Source: Cellulomonas sp.
GTDB taxonomy: Bacteria; Actinomycetota; Actinomycetes; Actinomycetales; Cellulomonadaceae
Direction: 5' to 3'
Assembly: GCF_015234515.1 (NCBI RefSeq)
Contig: NZ_JADGMY010000014.1
Location: 163,346 to 223,491, forward strand
DNA length: 60,146 nt
The position numbers were made by a program, and so were the translations under genes. Below are positions 9,009-17,560 of this stretch, piece after piece. Under the pieces are notes generated by a model. The model was not told the DNA's origin. It saw nothing but the letters and a program-made list of their open reading frames with translations, and searched no databases. Each line of letters begins with the position of its first letter. Position 1 is the first letter of the stretch.

Positions 9009-10032
9009 GGACCAGATCGGCGAACCGCGCGCGGTCGGCGTCGGTGAGCGCCCGCGTGTTGACGTACGTCAGCCGGCCGGCGCGACGCAGCAGGGACTCG
9101 ATGACGTCGAGCTCGAGGCGGGTGAACCTCTCGTCGAACGTCGCGTCGCCCGACACGAGGTCGCGCATCGAGTCGTTGAGGTCGGCCGACCGTGCCACCT
9201 CCGCGGCGAGCTCGCGGGCGTTGTCGTCGCCGACGTCGACCGTCGTGGTGGCCGGGCCGTCCTTCCGGAGGAAGCCGATGCCCCCGACCGGCGCGGCGCT
9301 GCCGAAGACGTCACCGGGGAAGATCTCGTCCGCGTGGATGCGCGTCGAGATGAGGAACTCGGTCCGCAGCACGCGCTCGAGGACGAACCGGATGGCGTTC
9401 TTCCCGTACACCGCCGCGCGGTAGCGCAGCGGGATGCGCGCGCCGACCAGGCTGCGGACGTTGTACGTGAAGATGTGGAGCGGCCGCGGGTACGGGTGGA
9501 CGATGCCCGACGTCGTGTCGACGAACAGCAGGTCGTCGCCCAGGAACCGGAACCCCTGCGCGAGCAGCGCGATGCTCAGCGTGGTCTTGCCCGTGCCGCC
9601 GTAGGCGGGCAGGGCGATCGCCTCGCCGTCCTTGGTGACGCCCGCCGCGTGCATGAACAGGACGCCGCTGTGCAGCAACTTGTAGTACATGACGGGTTCG
9701 AGCACCTGGGCCTGGAGGAACACGCCAATCGCGTTCATGTAGACGCGGTCGACCCAGTGCCGACCGAAGTAGATGTCGACCTGGTCGGTCTCCAGGCCGC
9801 GAACGAGCGTCCGGTACGTGAACAGCCGCTTGTACCGCGTGTGCCGGACGATGTCGCCGGGCCGTGCGTCCGGGAGGTCGTCGACGACGTGGACCCGGAT
9901 CGTGGCGGCGGTCGCCGCTGCCGGGTCGCCCTGCGCGATGCGCAGGTACTCATTGTCGAAATATCGCCGATAACCGCGGTGGCGGGTGTTCAGCTCTACG
10001 GTCAGAAATCCGTAGAAGTTGTACCTCTTCAC
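8995..10032 (-). CDS. HprK-like P-loop kinase-fold protein in a glycosyltransferase operon
   Basis: About 345 residues from GTG 10032. The C-terminal half resembles the HPr kinase/phosphorylase fold. It has a P-loop AYGGTGKTT near residues 143-151 preceded by LFMHAAGV, and FLGDDLLFVD near 163-172, placed like the HprK Asp pair. The N-terminal half (VKRYNFYGFLTVELN onward) matches nothing I recognise. No PTS genes lie nearby, so a role on HPr is unlikely. It could phosphorylate a sugar, a polyprenol-linked intermediate or a protein of the pathway. The frame extends to an ATG at 10146, but those 38 residues are low complexity and GGGAAG precedes the GTG. The 5' part is visibly richer in A+T than its neighbours. 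It heads the minus-strand operon. Confidence 0.75.
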   Translation of the reverse strand: MKRYNFYGFLTVELNTRHRGYRRYFDNEYLRIAQGDPAAATAATIRVHVVDDLPDARPGDIVRHTRYKRLFTYRTLVRGLETDQVDIYFGRHWVDRVYMNAIGVFLQAQVLEPVMYYKLLHSGVLFMHAAGVTKDGEAIALPAYGGTGKTTLSIALLAQGFRFLGDDLLFVDTTSGIVHPYPRPLHIFTYNVRSLVGARIPLRYRAAVYGKNAIRFVLERVLRTEFLISTRIHADEIFPGDVFGSAAPVGGIGFLRKDGPATTTVDVGDDNARELAAEVARSADLNDSMRDLVSGDATFDERFTRLELDVIESLLRRAGRLTYVNTRALTDADRARFADLVHGQG

Positions 10033-10268
10033 TGCTGCTTCCCACCTGTCCTGCCGGCTGCGCGTCCGCGGACCGTCTGTTGCGGCCGTCTCGGCGTCGT
10101 GGCCGCATCGATCCGTGTGCCAGTGATTCATCGGATGTTCGACCACTGGGCGCCGAAACTTTAGCAGTCGGGACCATCCCGAGGGGCGCCTTCCTGGTCA
10201 CGTGTCCGGGTGGCGTCAGGCCTCGGTAGACTTGCCCCGATTCCGGTCCACCACCACCAGGACGTGAC

Positions 10269-11288
10269 GTGAAGGTCTTCATTCAGATCCCGTGCCTCAA
10301 CGAGGAGACGACGCTCCCCGCCGTGCTGGCGTCGATCCCTCGGCACATCGACGGCGTCGAGCTGGAGATCCTGGTCATCGACGACGGCTCGACCGACCGG
10401 ACCGTCGAGGTGGCCCGGGAGCACGGTGTGCGGCACTTCGTGCGGCACACCCGGAACATGGGCCTGGCACGGTCGTTCAAGGACGGCGTGCACTACGCGC
10501 TCGCCCACGGCGCGGACGTCGTGGTCAACACCGACGGCGACAACCAGTACCCGCAGGACCGGATCCCGGACCTCATCGCGCCGATCGTCTCCGGTGAGGC
10601 GGACATCGTCATCGCGGACCGACAGACCGCGACGATCGCCCACTTCTCGCCGTTCAAGAAGATGATGCAGCGCCTCGGCAGCGCGGTGGTCAACGGTGCC
10701 GCCGACACCGACCTGCCCGACGCGGCGAGCGGCTTCCGCGCGTACTCGCGTCCGGCGCTGCTGCGGCTGAACGTCGTCACGGAGTTCAGCTACTGCATGG
10801 AGACGATCATCCAGGCGGGGCACAAGCGCCTGAAGATCGTCAGCGTGCCGGTGACGACCAACGCGAAGACGCGGGAGTCACGGCTGTTCACGAGCATGTT
10901 CCAGCACATGCGGAAGTCCGCCGCGGCGATCGTGCGGAGCTACCTCATGTTCAAGCCCCAGGCAGTCTTCGTGACACTCGCTGCCGTCTTCGGGGTGCTC
11001 GCCTTCGTGCCGATGATCCGGTTCCTGGTGCTGTGGATCGTCAACGACGAGGCCGCCGGCAACGTCCAGTCGCTCATCTTCGGGGCGATCATGGCGGTCG
11101 CGGCGCTCCTGTCGCTCGCCCTCGGCGTGCTGTCGGAGCTTCAGCGCACGAACCGCATCCTCCTCGAGGAGCAGCTCGAGCGGATCAAGGAGCTCCAGTA
11201 CCGCCGGGAGCTCGAGAACGGTCCTGACTGGGAGAGCTGGTCGACGGAGCCGGTGCAGGTCGCCGCGTCGTCCGACGGGGCCGCGTGA
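10269..11288 (+). CDS. Glycosyltransferase family 2 with C-terminal membrane helices (DPM1/GtrB-like)
   Basis: 339 residues. The GT-A domain spans residues 1-230 with LVIDDGSTDRTVEVA and the DXD-like VNTDGDNQY. Two hydrophobic helices follow near residues 235-290 and then a charged tail. This layout matches polyprenyl-phosphate glycosyltransferases that make a lipid-linked donor for GT-C enzymes, which suits the GT-C-like genes just across the divergent promoter. GTG start at 10269. A TAGACT element lies about 37 nt upstream at 10226-10231, giving a short leader. The TGA overlaps the following GTG as GTGA. Confidence 0.88.
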   Translation: MKVFIQIPCLNEETTLPAVLASIPRHIDGVELEILVIDDGSTDRTVEVAREHGVRHFVRHTRNMGLARSFKDGVHYALAHGADVVVNTDGDNQYPQDRIPDLIAPIVSGEADIVIADRQTATIAHFSPFKKMMQRLGSAVVNGAADTDLPDAASGFRAYSRPALLRLNVVTEFSYCMETIIQAGHKRLKIVSVPVTTNAKTRESRLFTSMFQHMRKSAAAIVRSYLMFKPQAVFVTLAAVFGVLAFVPMIRFLVLWIVNDEAAGNVQSLIFGAIMAVAALLSLALGVLSELQRTNRILLEEQLERIKELQYRRELENGPDWESWSTEPVQVAASSDGAA

Positions 11289-12448
11289 CCCGCACCGAGG
11301 GTGTCCGTCGGCCGCGGAGCGGCCCGGACCACGAAGGCGCCGGCCCGGTGCTCCGTGCGGCGGGCACGTACGACAGCGGTGCGCACCCGAGGATCCGCGT
11401 GCTCCTCGAAGGGCTGGCGCGGCGCGGCTGGACCGTCCAGGAGGTGGTCGAGCCGCTGCGGTTCGACACCCGGCGACGCGTCGAGGTCCTGCGGCGCCCC
11501 TCTCGGCTGCCCGCCTTCGGGTGGGCGTTGGTGCGCGCTTGGTCCCGCCTGGGGCCGCGTCTGGTCTCCGCGCGTCGGGGCCCGGCGCCGGACGCCGTCG
11601 TGGTGGGCCACATGGGGCACTTCGACGTCGCGCTGGTGCGCGCACTGTCCCCGAGGTGTCCGGTGGTCCTGGACTACCTCATCTCCGGTGCGGGCACGGC
11701 TCGCGACCGCGGCGAGCAGGGGCGGGTCAAGCAGCGGCTCCTGCGTGCGCTCGACCGCTTCGCGCTCGCACGGGCCGACGTCGTGGTGGTCGACACCGAG
11801 GAGCACGCACAGGCGCTCGACCCGGACGCTCGCCGACGTACCGTGGTGGTCGCGGTCGGGGCGGACGACCGGTGGTTCGGCGCGCGTCGCAACGAGGCTG
11901 CGGAGCCGGACGGCGGTGGCCGGCTGCGCGTCGTCTTCTACGGCGTCATGACCCCGCTGCAGGGCGCCGGCGTGGTGGCCGAGGCGCTGCGGGCGCTCGA
12001 CGGTGCCGTGGACGCGACGATCGTCGGCCAGGGGCAGGACGGCGAGCTGGTCGACAGGCTGCTCGCCGACGTGCCAAGGATCCGCCGGCTGCCCTGGGTC
12101 CAACCGGACGACCTCCCCGCCCTCGTCGCGGAGCACGACGTGTGCCTCGGCATCTTCGGGGACGGCGAGAAGGCCCGGCTCGTGGTGCCCAACAAGGCTT
12201 TCCAGGGTGCGGCCGCGGGGTGCGTCGTCGTGACCGGTGACACCGCACCCCAGCGCCGGGCTTTCGGCTCTGCGGCGGTCCTCGTCCCGCCCGGTGACGC
12301 GGCGGCCCTCGCAGAGGCGCTGCGGCAGCTCGCGAGCGATCCGGCGGAGCTCGCCCGTCGCAGGTCCGCGTCCCGGGCCTGGGCGGACGCCCACTTCCGT
12401 CCCGAGTCGGTCGTCGCGCCGCTCGACGAGCGGCTGCGGGCACGCTGA
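11285..12448 (+). CDS. Glycosyltransferase family 4-like protein
   Basis: 387 residues with a two-domain GT-B layout. Near the C terminus the GT4 nucleotide-binding region reads EKARLVVPNKAFQGAAAG. The first Glu of the EX7E motif is kept, but the second position is Asn, as in a subgroup of GT4 enzymes with a VPNK motif. The N terminus is less conserved. GTG at 11285 overlaps the GT2 stop (GTGA), and its own TGA overlaps the next ATG by one base. It therefore lies mid-operon between GT2 and an LPG-synthase-TM-like gene. Donor and acceptor cannot be read from the sequence. Confidence 0.82.
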   Translation: MTRTEGVRRPRSGPDHEGAGPVLRAAGTYDSGAHPRIRVLLEGLARRGWTVQEVVEPLRFDTRRRVEVLRRPSRLPAFGWALVRAWSRLGPRLVSARRGPAPDAVVVGHMGHFDVALVRALSPRCPVVLDYLISGAGTARDRGEQGRVKQRLLRALDRFALARADVVVVDTEEHAQALDPDARRRTVVVAVGADDRWFGARRNEAAEPDGGGRLRVVFYGVMTPLQGAGVVAEALRALDGAVDATIVGQGQDGELVDRLLADVPRIRRLPWVQPDDLPALVAEHDVCLGIFGDGEKARLVVPNKAFQGAAAGCVVVTGDTAPQRRAFGSAAVLVPPGDAAALAEALRQLASDPAELARRRSASRAWADAHFRPESVVAPLDERLRAR

Positions 12449-13416
12449 TGGGTCGGCTGCTCGCGCTGCTGCGCAACCCCGCCGTCCGGACGGGGTTCGT
12501 CGTGGTCGCGGTCGGGGCCGCGGTGGTCGCCGTCGTCGTCGAGCGCGAGACGCTGCTCGAGGCGCTCGACAGCCTCTCGGCCGGGGCCGTGCTCCTGGCC
12601 GCGGCGCTGGGGGCCGTCTTCCTCGTGTGCACGGGGGCCTCCTGGCGCACGGTCCTCGCCGACCTGGGCTCACCGCTGCCGCGCACGGACGCGCTGGTGA
12701 TCTTCGGCGTCAGCCAGCTCGGCAAGTACGTGCCCGGCGGGGTCTGGAACGTCGTCGCGGCGGGGGAGATGGGAGCGGTGCACCGGATCCCGCGCCGCCG
12801 GTCGGTCACCGCCATGGGTGTGTCCGTGCTCGTCTCCGTGGTCACCGGTCTGGCGCTGGGCGTGCTCACGGTCGCGACGGTCGGTGCCAGGGGTCTGGAC
12901 CTGCGCTGGCTGTGGTGGGCCGCACCGGTCATGGTCCTCTTGCTCGTCCCGCCCGTCCTGAACAGGTGCCTGGCGCTGGGCATGCGCGTGCTGCGCCAGC
13001 CGGTGCCCGAGGAGCCGCTCACCACGAGCGGGACGCTCCGCGCCGTCGCGTGGGCGATCGTGGGCTGGCTGGCGATCGGGTGCCAGGTCGGCGTCATCGC
13101 GACCGCCCTCGGACTCCCGCTCACCGTCGGGTCCTTCCTGCTGTGCGTCGGGGCGTACGCCCTCGCGTGGGTCGTGGGCTTCCTCGTCGTGGTGACCCCC
13201 GCCGGTCTCGGCGCCCGGGAGGTGGTGCTCGCGGCGATGCTGGGCGGGTCGCTCGCGTCCGGGCAGGTCCTGCTCGTGGTCCTGTCGTCCCGCGTCCTGC
13301 AGACCGTCGGGGACCTCGCGCTCGCCGGCCTCGGTGCGCTGCTCGCCCGCCGCGCGGCGTCGAGGCGCCGCGCCGCCGCGGGCACGGGCGTGCCGTCTCA
13401 CGGCGAGGCCCTCTGA
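12448..13416 (+). CDS. Lysylphosphatidylglycerol synthase TM-region family protein (UPF0104, copy 2)
   Basis: 322 residues, mostly hydrophobic, with eight or so predicted helices. SQLGKYVPGGVWN and TPAGLGAREVVLA are the two conserved signatures of the family. ATG at 12448 shares its first base with the preceding stop. The function is inferred from family and context: possible translocation or transfer of lipid-linked intermediates. It is clearly diverged from copy 1 at 6739-7719, so each divergent operon carries its own family member. Confidence 0.82.
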   Translation: MGRLLALLRNPAVRTGFVVVAVGAAVVAVVVERETLLEALDSLSAGAVLLAAALGAVFLVCTGASWRTVLADLGSPLPRTDALVIFGVSQLGKYVPGGVWNVVAAGEMGAVHRIPRRRSVTAMGVSVLVSVVTGLALGVLTVATVGARGLDLRWLWWAAPVMVLLLVPPVLNRCLALGMRVLRQPVPEEPLTTSGTLRAVAWAIVGWLAIGCQVGVIATALGLPLTVGSFLLCVGAYALAWVVGFLVVVTPAGLGAREVVLAAMLGGSLASGQVLLVVLSSRVLQTVGDLALAGLGALLARRAASRRRAAAGTGVPSHGEAL

Positions 13417-13490
13417 CCCTGCGCGGCACCGCCGCGCGGCGTCGGGACGTGCGCGTCGCTCCGCCGGCGGCTGCGCCACGGCGGACGCCC

Positions 13491-13496
13491 TAGGGT
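13491..13496 (+). promoter_or_regulatory. Leaderless -10 element (TAGGGT) for the GT4 gene at 13503
   Basis: TAGGGT ends six bases before the GTG start, so transcription would begin at or next to the start codon. This gene is separated from the preceding operon by 86 bp and probably has its own promoter. Confidence 0.55.
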
Positions 13497-13502
13497 GTCC
13501 GG

Positions 13503-14648
13503 GTGCGGATCCTCCTCGACGCGACAGCAGTTCCCGAAGACCGTGGCGGCGTCGGGCGGTACGTCGACGCGCTGCTGCCGGCCCTGGTGGCGCAGGGCGT
13601 GGAGCTCGCCGTCGTGTGCCAGGCCCGTGACGCCGCTCGCACGTCCGAGCTCGTGCCGTCTGCCGAGGTCGTCGCCGCGCCGCCACGGATCGTGCGGCGG
13701 CCTGCTCGACTCGCCTGGGAGCAGGTCGGCCTGCCCCGCTTGGCCCGGGGCCTCGCGGTGGACCTGCTGCACAGCCCGCACTACACGATGCCGCGTGTCC
13801 CCGGGGTGCCGGTCGTCGTGACGCTCCACGACGCGACGTTCTTCTCGCACCCCGAGCTGCACTCGCGCCTCAAGGGCGGCTTCTTCCGGCGAGCGACACG
13901 TCACGCCATCACGCACGCCGCGGCGCTCGTCGTGCCGTCGCGCGCGACCGCCAGCGAGGTCGTACGCCACGCCGGGGGTGCTCCCGAGATGTTCCACGTC
14001 GCGTACCACGGTGTCGACACGTCGCTGTTCCACCCGGTCGACGAGGGCGACCGCGCTCGTGTCGCTGCCTCGCTCGACCTGGGCGGGCGACCCTACGTCG
14101 GGTTCCTCGGGACGCTCGAGCCGCGCAAGAACGTCCCGGCGCTCGTGCGGGCGTGGGGGCGGGCGGTCACCGACCTCGCGGAACCGCCGGCGCTGGTCCT
14201 CGCGGGCGGACGGGGATGGGACGACCAGGTCGAGCCCACGGTCGCGGCGGTCCTCGCCGAGCACCCCCACCTGCGGGTCAGGCTCCCGGGCTACCTGCCG
14301 CTGGAGGACCTCCCGGGCTTCCTGTCCGGCGCGCAGGTGCTGGCGTACCCGAGCCTGGGTGAGGGCTTCGGGCTTCCGGTCCTCGAAGCCATGGCGTGCG
14401 GCGCGGCGGTCCTCACGACGCGCGAGCTCTCGCTGCCCGAGGTCGGTGGTGACGCGGTGGCCTACTGCGGGACGGACGAGAACTCGATCGCCACCGGGCT
14501 GCGCGCGCTGCTCGACGACACGGCTCGTCGTTGTGCCCTGGCCGCCGACGCCGTCCACCGGGCGGCACGCTTCACGTGGCAGGCCGCTGCCGCGGCGCAC
14601 GTCGAGGCCTACGACGCCGCGTTGCGGCGTCGCGCCGTCAGGCCCTGA
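13503..14648 (+). CDS. Glycosyltransferase family 4 (mannosyltransferase-like)
   Basis: 381 residues. The glycine-rich start is RILLDATAVPEDRGGVGRYV. YVGFLGTLEPRKNVPALVRA opens the C-terminal domain, and SLGEGFGLPVLEAMACG carries the EX7E motif. These features are typical of GT4 enzymes such as PimB- or WbaZ-like mannosyl or glucosyl transferases; the exact sugar is not deducible. The GTG start fits the TAGGGT leaderless promoter. The 3' end overlaps the convergent DUF2142 gene by 11 bases. Confidence 0.88.
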   Translation: MRILLDATAVPEDRGGVGRYVDALLPALVAQGVELAVVCQARDAARTSELVPSAEVVAAPPRIVRRPARLAWEQVGLPRLARGLAVDLLHSPHYTMPRVPGVPVVVTLHDATFFSHPELHSRLKGGFFRRATRHAITHAAALVVPSRATASEVVRHAGGAPEMFHVAYHGVDTSLFHPVDEGDRARVAASLDLGGRPYVGFLGTLEPRKNVPALVRAWGRAVTDLAEPPALVLAGGRGWDDQVEPTVAAVLAEHPHLRVRLPGYLPLEDLPGFLSGAQVLAYPSLGEGFGLPVLEAMACGAAVLTTRELSLPEVGGDAVAYCGTDENSIATGLRALLDDTARRCALAADAVHRAARFTWQAAAAAHVEAYDAALRRRAVRP

Positions 14649-16278
14649 GCGGCCCGGACGCCGAGGCCGGCTCCGCCTCGCCCGGTGCACCGGGAGCCGT
14701 CCGGTCGGGACCCGTCGCGGGCTGCACGGCGGACAGGGCCGGGGTGTCGCCCGGACGGAACCAGCGCCACGCGAGCCAGGCCAGCACCGCCGCGAGGACC
14801 GCGTACGCGAGTGTTCCCGTGAGGAAGCCGATCGGGGACGACCACCGCGGCTCGAGCGTGAGGACCTCTCCGGCGAGCCCCTCGGCGTACCGGCGTGACG
14901 CCCAGTAGAACGCGGCGACGTGGCCGACGAGGACCACGGGCAGCGTGCCGCGCGCCAGACGGCGGAGGAGGTCGCGCTCCGGGGTGCCGGTGCCGTCCGC
15001 GACCAGGGCGGCCAGCAGCGGGACGCCCACGGCGAGGGGCAGCGCGTATCGTCCCTGCCAGATCAGCCCGGTGTCGGCGGCCGTCGGCACCTGCAGCACG
15101 AGCGGGGCGGCCGCCGTGCCGACGACCAGGAGCAGCAGGGCGCGTCGCAGCCGGGGCGCGCGCGCCGCGCTGAACGCCACCAGCAGGACCGCCCCGAGCA
15201 TCGCGTACCACGCGATGAACGTGGCCGGCGGTGAGGGCGCGTCCAGCCACCCGTAGTCACCGATCATGTTGAGCAGGTACTCGGACGTCTTGCCGACGAC
15301 CGACAGGACGGTCGTGCGGGGATCGGCGAAACCGGGGTACTGGTCCCGCGTCGTGACGACGGACGGGTGCGTCACCAGCCACGCCACGGCCGCTGCGCAC
15401 GCGGCGAGGGTCGCCGCGACGAACCACCGGAACCGGGGGTGGCGCACGACCTCCCGCCACCGGCCGCGCGGCGCGGCGACGAGCGCCACGACGACGACCG
15501 CCAGGGCCCACAGCGGCGCGGACGACCGCGAGTTCACCAGCAGGGCCCCGGTGACGACCGCCTGTGTCAGGGCTCCCGTCGTCACGGGGCCGCGGCTCAG
15601 CACGATCCCGAGGCAGGCGCACCAGAAGGCGAACGCGGCGGCGATCTCCAGACCGGCCGGGTTCACGGTCGCCCCGAGGAAGAAGCACATCGGGGTCAGG
15701 GCGATGGCGGCGCCCCACGGACCCGCGCGGTTGCCCGTCACGCGGGTCAGGCGGAACAGCCCCCAGGTCAGCAGCAGGCCACTGACCAGGGCGCTGACCA
15801 GGCGCATGGCCATGATCCCGGCCTCGGCGGGGAGGAACAGCGACGGCCACCCCACGAGCGCGTAGTACAGGGGCGGGTACTGCGCGGCGTACGTGCGCGT
15901 CTCGATCGCGTCACCGGACTCCGGCAGGTCCTGCTGGCAGGCAGCGGGGACGTCGGGCTGGAAGGCGAAGCAGTTGGGCAGGAGCACGGACGCCGCGTAG
16001 TCCGCCGGGAGCAGGACGACGCCGGCGACGCCAGGCTCGGCGCCGGCACCGGGGTCGGGCTCCGCGTCAGGAAGCGTCACCTGACCGCGGACGACGCCCG
16101 CGGCGCGCACCACGTGACTGGGCTCGTCCGGGGAGGACATCAGCGGTGTGCCCAGTGACCAGCACATCCCGAGCGCGACGACGAGGGCTCCGACGGCCGT
16201 CCAGCGGGCGGCGGTGCGTCGGTGATGACCGCTCCGCGTGCCCGCGTCGTCGTCGTGGGCAACGGGCGTGCGGGACAT
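14638..16278 (-). CDS. DUF2142 family polytopic membrane protein
   Basis: 546 residues with about 12 hydrophobic helices. The early external loop contains SSPDEPSHVVRAAGVVRG, matching the DUF2142 signature (PDExxH) and placing an acidic residue as in GT-C enzymes. A second external motif is QYPPLYYALVG. Such proteins occur in polysaccharide and teichoic-acid loci and are predicted glycosyltransferases with unknown substrates. The C-terminal 30 residues are a Pro/Ala/Glu-rich cytoplasmic tail. Its stop lies inside the 3' end of the convergent GT4 gene. Transcription probably starts in the 137-bp divergent gap, where a minus-strand TACACT sits at 16328-16333. Confidence 0.82.
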   Translation of the reverse strand: MSRTPVAHDDDAGTRSGHHRRTAARWTAVGALVVALGMCWSLGTPLMSSPDEPSHVVRAAGVVRGQVTLPDAEPDPGAGAEPGVAGVVLLPADYAASVLLPNCFAFQPDVPAACQQDLPESGDAIETRTYAAQYPPLYYALVGWPSLFLPAEAGIMAMRLVSALVSGLLLTWGLFRLTRVTGNRAGPWGAAIALTPMCFFLGATVNPAGLEIAAAFAFWCACLGIVLSRGPVTTGALTQAVVTGALLVNSRSSAPLWALAVVVVALVAAPRGRWREVVRHPRFRWFVAATLAACAAAVAWLVTHPSVVTTRDQYPGFADPRTTVLSVVGKTSEYLLNMIGDYGWLDAPSPPATFIAWYAMLGAVLLVAFSAARAPRLRRALLLLVVGTAAAPLVLQVPTAADTGLIWQGRYALPLAVGVPLLAALVADGTGTPERDLLRRLARGTLPVVLVGHVAAFYWASRRYAEGLAGEVLTLEPRWSSPIGFLTGTLAYAVLAAVLAWLAWRWFRPGDTPALSAVQPATGPDRTAPGAPGEAEPASASGPLRA

Positions 16279-16402
16279 CGGCGCTGGCCTCCGGTTACGG
16301 TTCCGCCGCCGGGCCGGCGACGCGGACAGTGTAGGCGTGCCGCCGTCGCGCCGGGGCTGTCACGGTGGCGCCGCGTCCGTCCGGCGGCGCCCTCCCGGAC
16401 GG

Positions 16403-16408
16403 TAGTCT
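16403..16408 (+). promoter_or_regulatory. Leaderless -10 element (TAGTCT) for the GT2 gene at 16416
   Basis: TAGTCT is followed by seven bases and then GTG at 16416. It supports 16416 rather than the upstream in-frame GTG at 16365 as the start, because it lies between the two. Confidence 0.6.
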
Positions 16409-16415
16409 TTCCGCC

Positions 16416-17156
16416 GTGTCCGTCCCCCCTGTGAGTCGTGTGCTGGTGGTCCTGCCGGCCTGGAACGAGAGTGAGTCGCTCCCCGGAGTGCTGGCGGAGA
16501 TCCGCGAGCACCTGCCCGGGGTCGGGGTGCTCGTGGTCGACGACGGGTCGCTCGACGGCACCGCCGCAGTCGCACGGGCGCACGGGGTGGACGTGCTTGA
16601 GCTGCCCTTCAACCTCGGCGTCGGCGGTGCGATGCGGGCGGGCTTCCGGTACGCGCTCGAGTCCGGCTACGACGCCGTGGTCCAGGTCGACGCCGACGGT
16701 CAGCACGACCCGCGTGACGTCCCGCGCATCGTCGAGCGGCTCGCGCACGCCGACGTCGTGATCGGTGCCCGCTTCGCCGGGACGGGGCAGTACGTGGCCC
16801 GCGGTCCGCGGCGGTGGGCGATGCGCGTCCTCGCGGCCGTGCTCAGCAGGGTGGCCTCGACGCGCCTCACCGACACGACCTCCGGATTCCGCGCCGCCGG
16901 CCCGCGGGCCGTGGCGCTGTTCGCCCGCCACTACCCCGCGGAGTACCTGGGCGACACCGTCGAGTCCCTCGTGATCGCGGCCCGCTGCGGGTTGCAGATC
17001 GAGCAGATCGGCGTCGCCATGCGCGAGCGCTCGGCGGGACGACCGTCGCAGAGCCCGGTGAAGGCGTCGATCTACCTGGCACGGGCGTGCCTCGCGCTGC
17101 TGATGTCCCTCATGCGCCGCCGTGAGACGGTCGTCCCGCAGGAGGTGGCGGTCTGA
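16416..17156 (+). CDS. Glycosyltransferase family 2 (dolichol-phosphate-mannose synthase-like)
   Basis: 246 residues from GTG 16416. The GT-A fold has VVLPAWNESESLPGVL at the N terminus, VVDDGSLDGT near 41-49 and the DXD-type VDADGQHDP. There is no strong C-terminal membrane pair, so it is a soluble or membrane-associated GT2. It overlaps the DUF2304 gene by one base (TGATG). This pairing is common in polysaccharide loci, where the small membrane protein may anchor or assist the GT2. A longer form from GTG 16365 is possible but unlikely given the TAGTCT element. Confidence 0.87.
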   Translation: MSVPPVSRVLVVLPAWNESESLPGVLAEIREHLPGVGVLVVDDGSLDGTAAVARAHGVDVLELPFNLGVGGAMRAGFRYALESGYDAVVQVDADGQHDPRDVPRIVERLAHADVVIGARFAGTGQYVARGPRRWAMRVLAAVLSRVASTRLTDTTSGFRAAGPRAVALFARHYPAEYLGDTVESLVIAARCGLQIEQIGVAMRERSAGRPSQSPVKASIYLARACLALLMSLMRRRETVVPQEVAV

Positions 17157-17560
17157 TGAACGGGCACCTCTTCGCGCTTCTCGGGGCGCTCGTCACGCTG
17201 GTCTTCATGTTCGAGCTCCTGCGCCGCCGACGGCTGCGCGAGAAGTACGCGAGCCTGTGGATCGTCGTCGCGCTCCTCGTGCTCGTCGCAGCGGTGTTCC
17301 CTGCCGTCACGGAGTGGCTCTCCGCCCTGGTGGGGATCACCACGCCGGTCAACCTCGTGTTCTTCCTCGGGCTGCTCGTGCTCCTCGTCGTCTGCGTGCA
17401 GATCAGCGCCGAGGTCAGCGAGCTCGAGCTCGAGAACCAGACGCTCGCCGAGGAGGTAGCGCTGCTGCGCCTGCGCGTCGAGCGGCTGGAGAGCGCCGTG
17501 GAGGGCGGCAGCGCGTCCGAGACGCCCGCAGCCCCCGACACGGACGGCCGGAACCTGTGA
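17156..17560 (+). CDS. DUF2304 family small membrane protein
   Basis: 134 residues. Three hydrophobic segments near residues 3-20, 33-52 and 62-82 are followed by a cytoplasmic heptad-like stretch (EVSELELENQTLAEEVALL) that looks like a coiled coil. The DUF2304 family has no proven biochemical role but is usually next to a GT2 gene, as here. It overlaps the upstream GT2 by one base and the downstream flippase by four (GTGA), so the three are probably co-translated. Confidence 0.85.
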   Translation: MNGHLFALLGALVTLVFMFELLRRRRLREKYASLWIVVALLVLVAAVFPAVTEWLSALVGITTPVNLVFFLGLLVLLVVCVQISAEVSELELENQTLAEEVALLRLRVERLESAVEGGSASETPAAPDTDGRNL

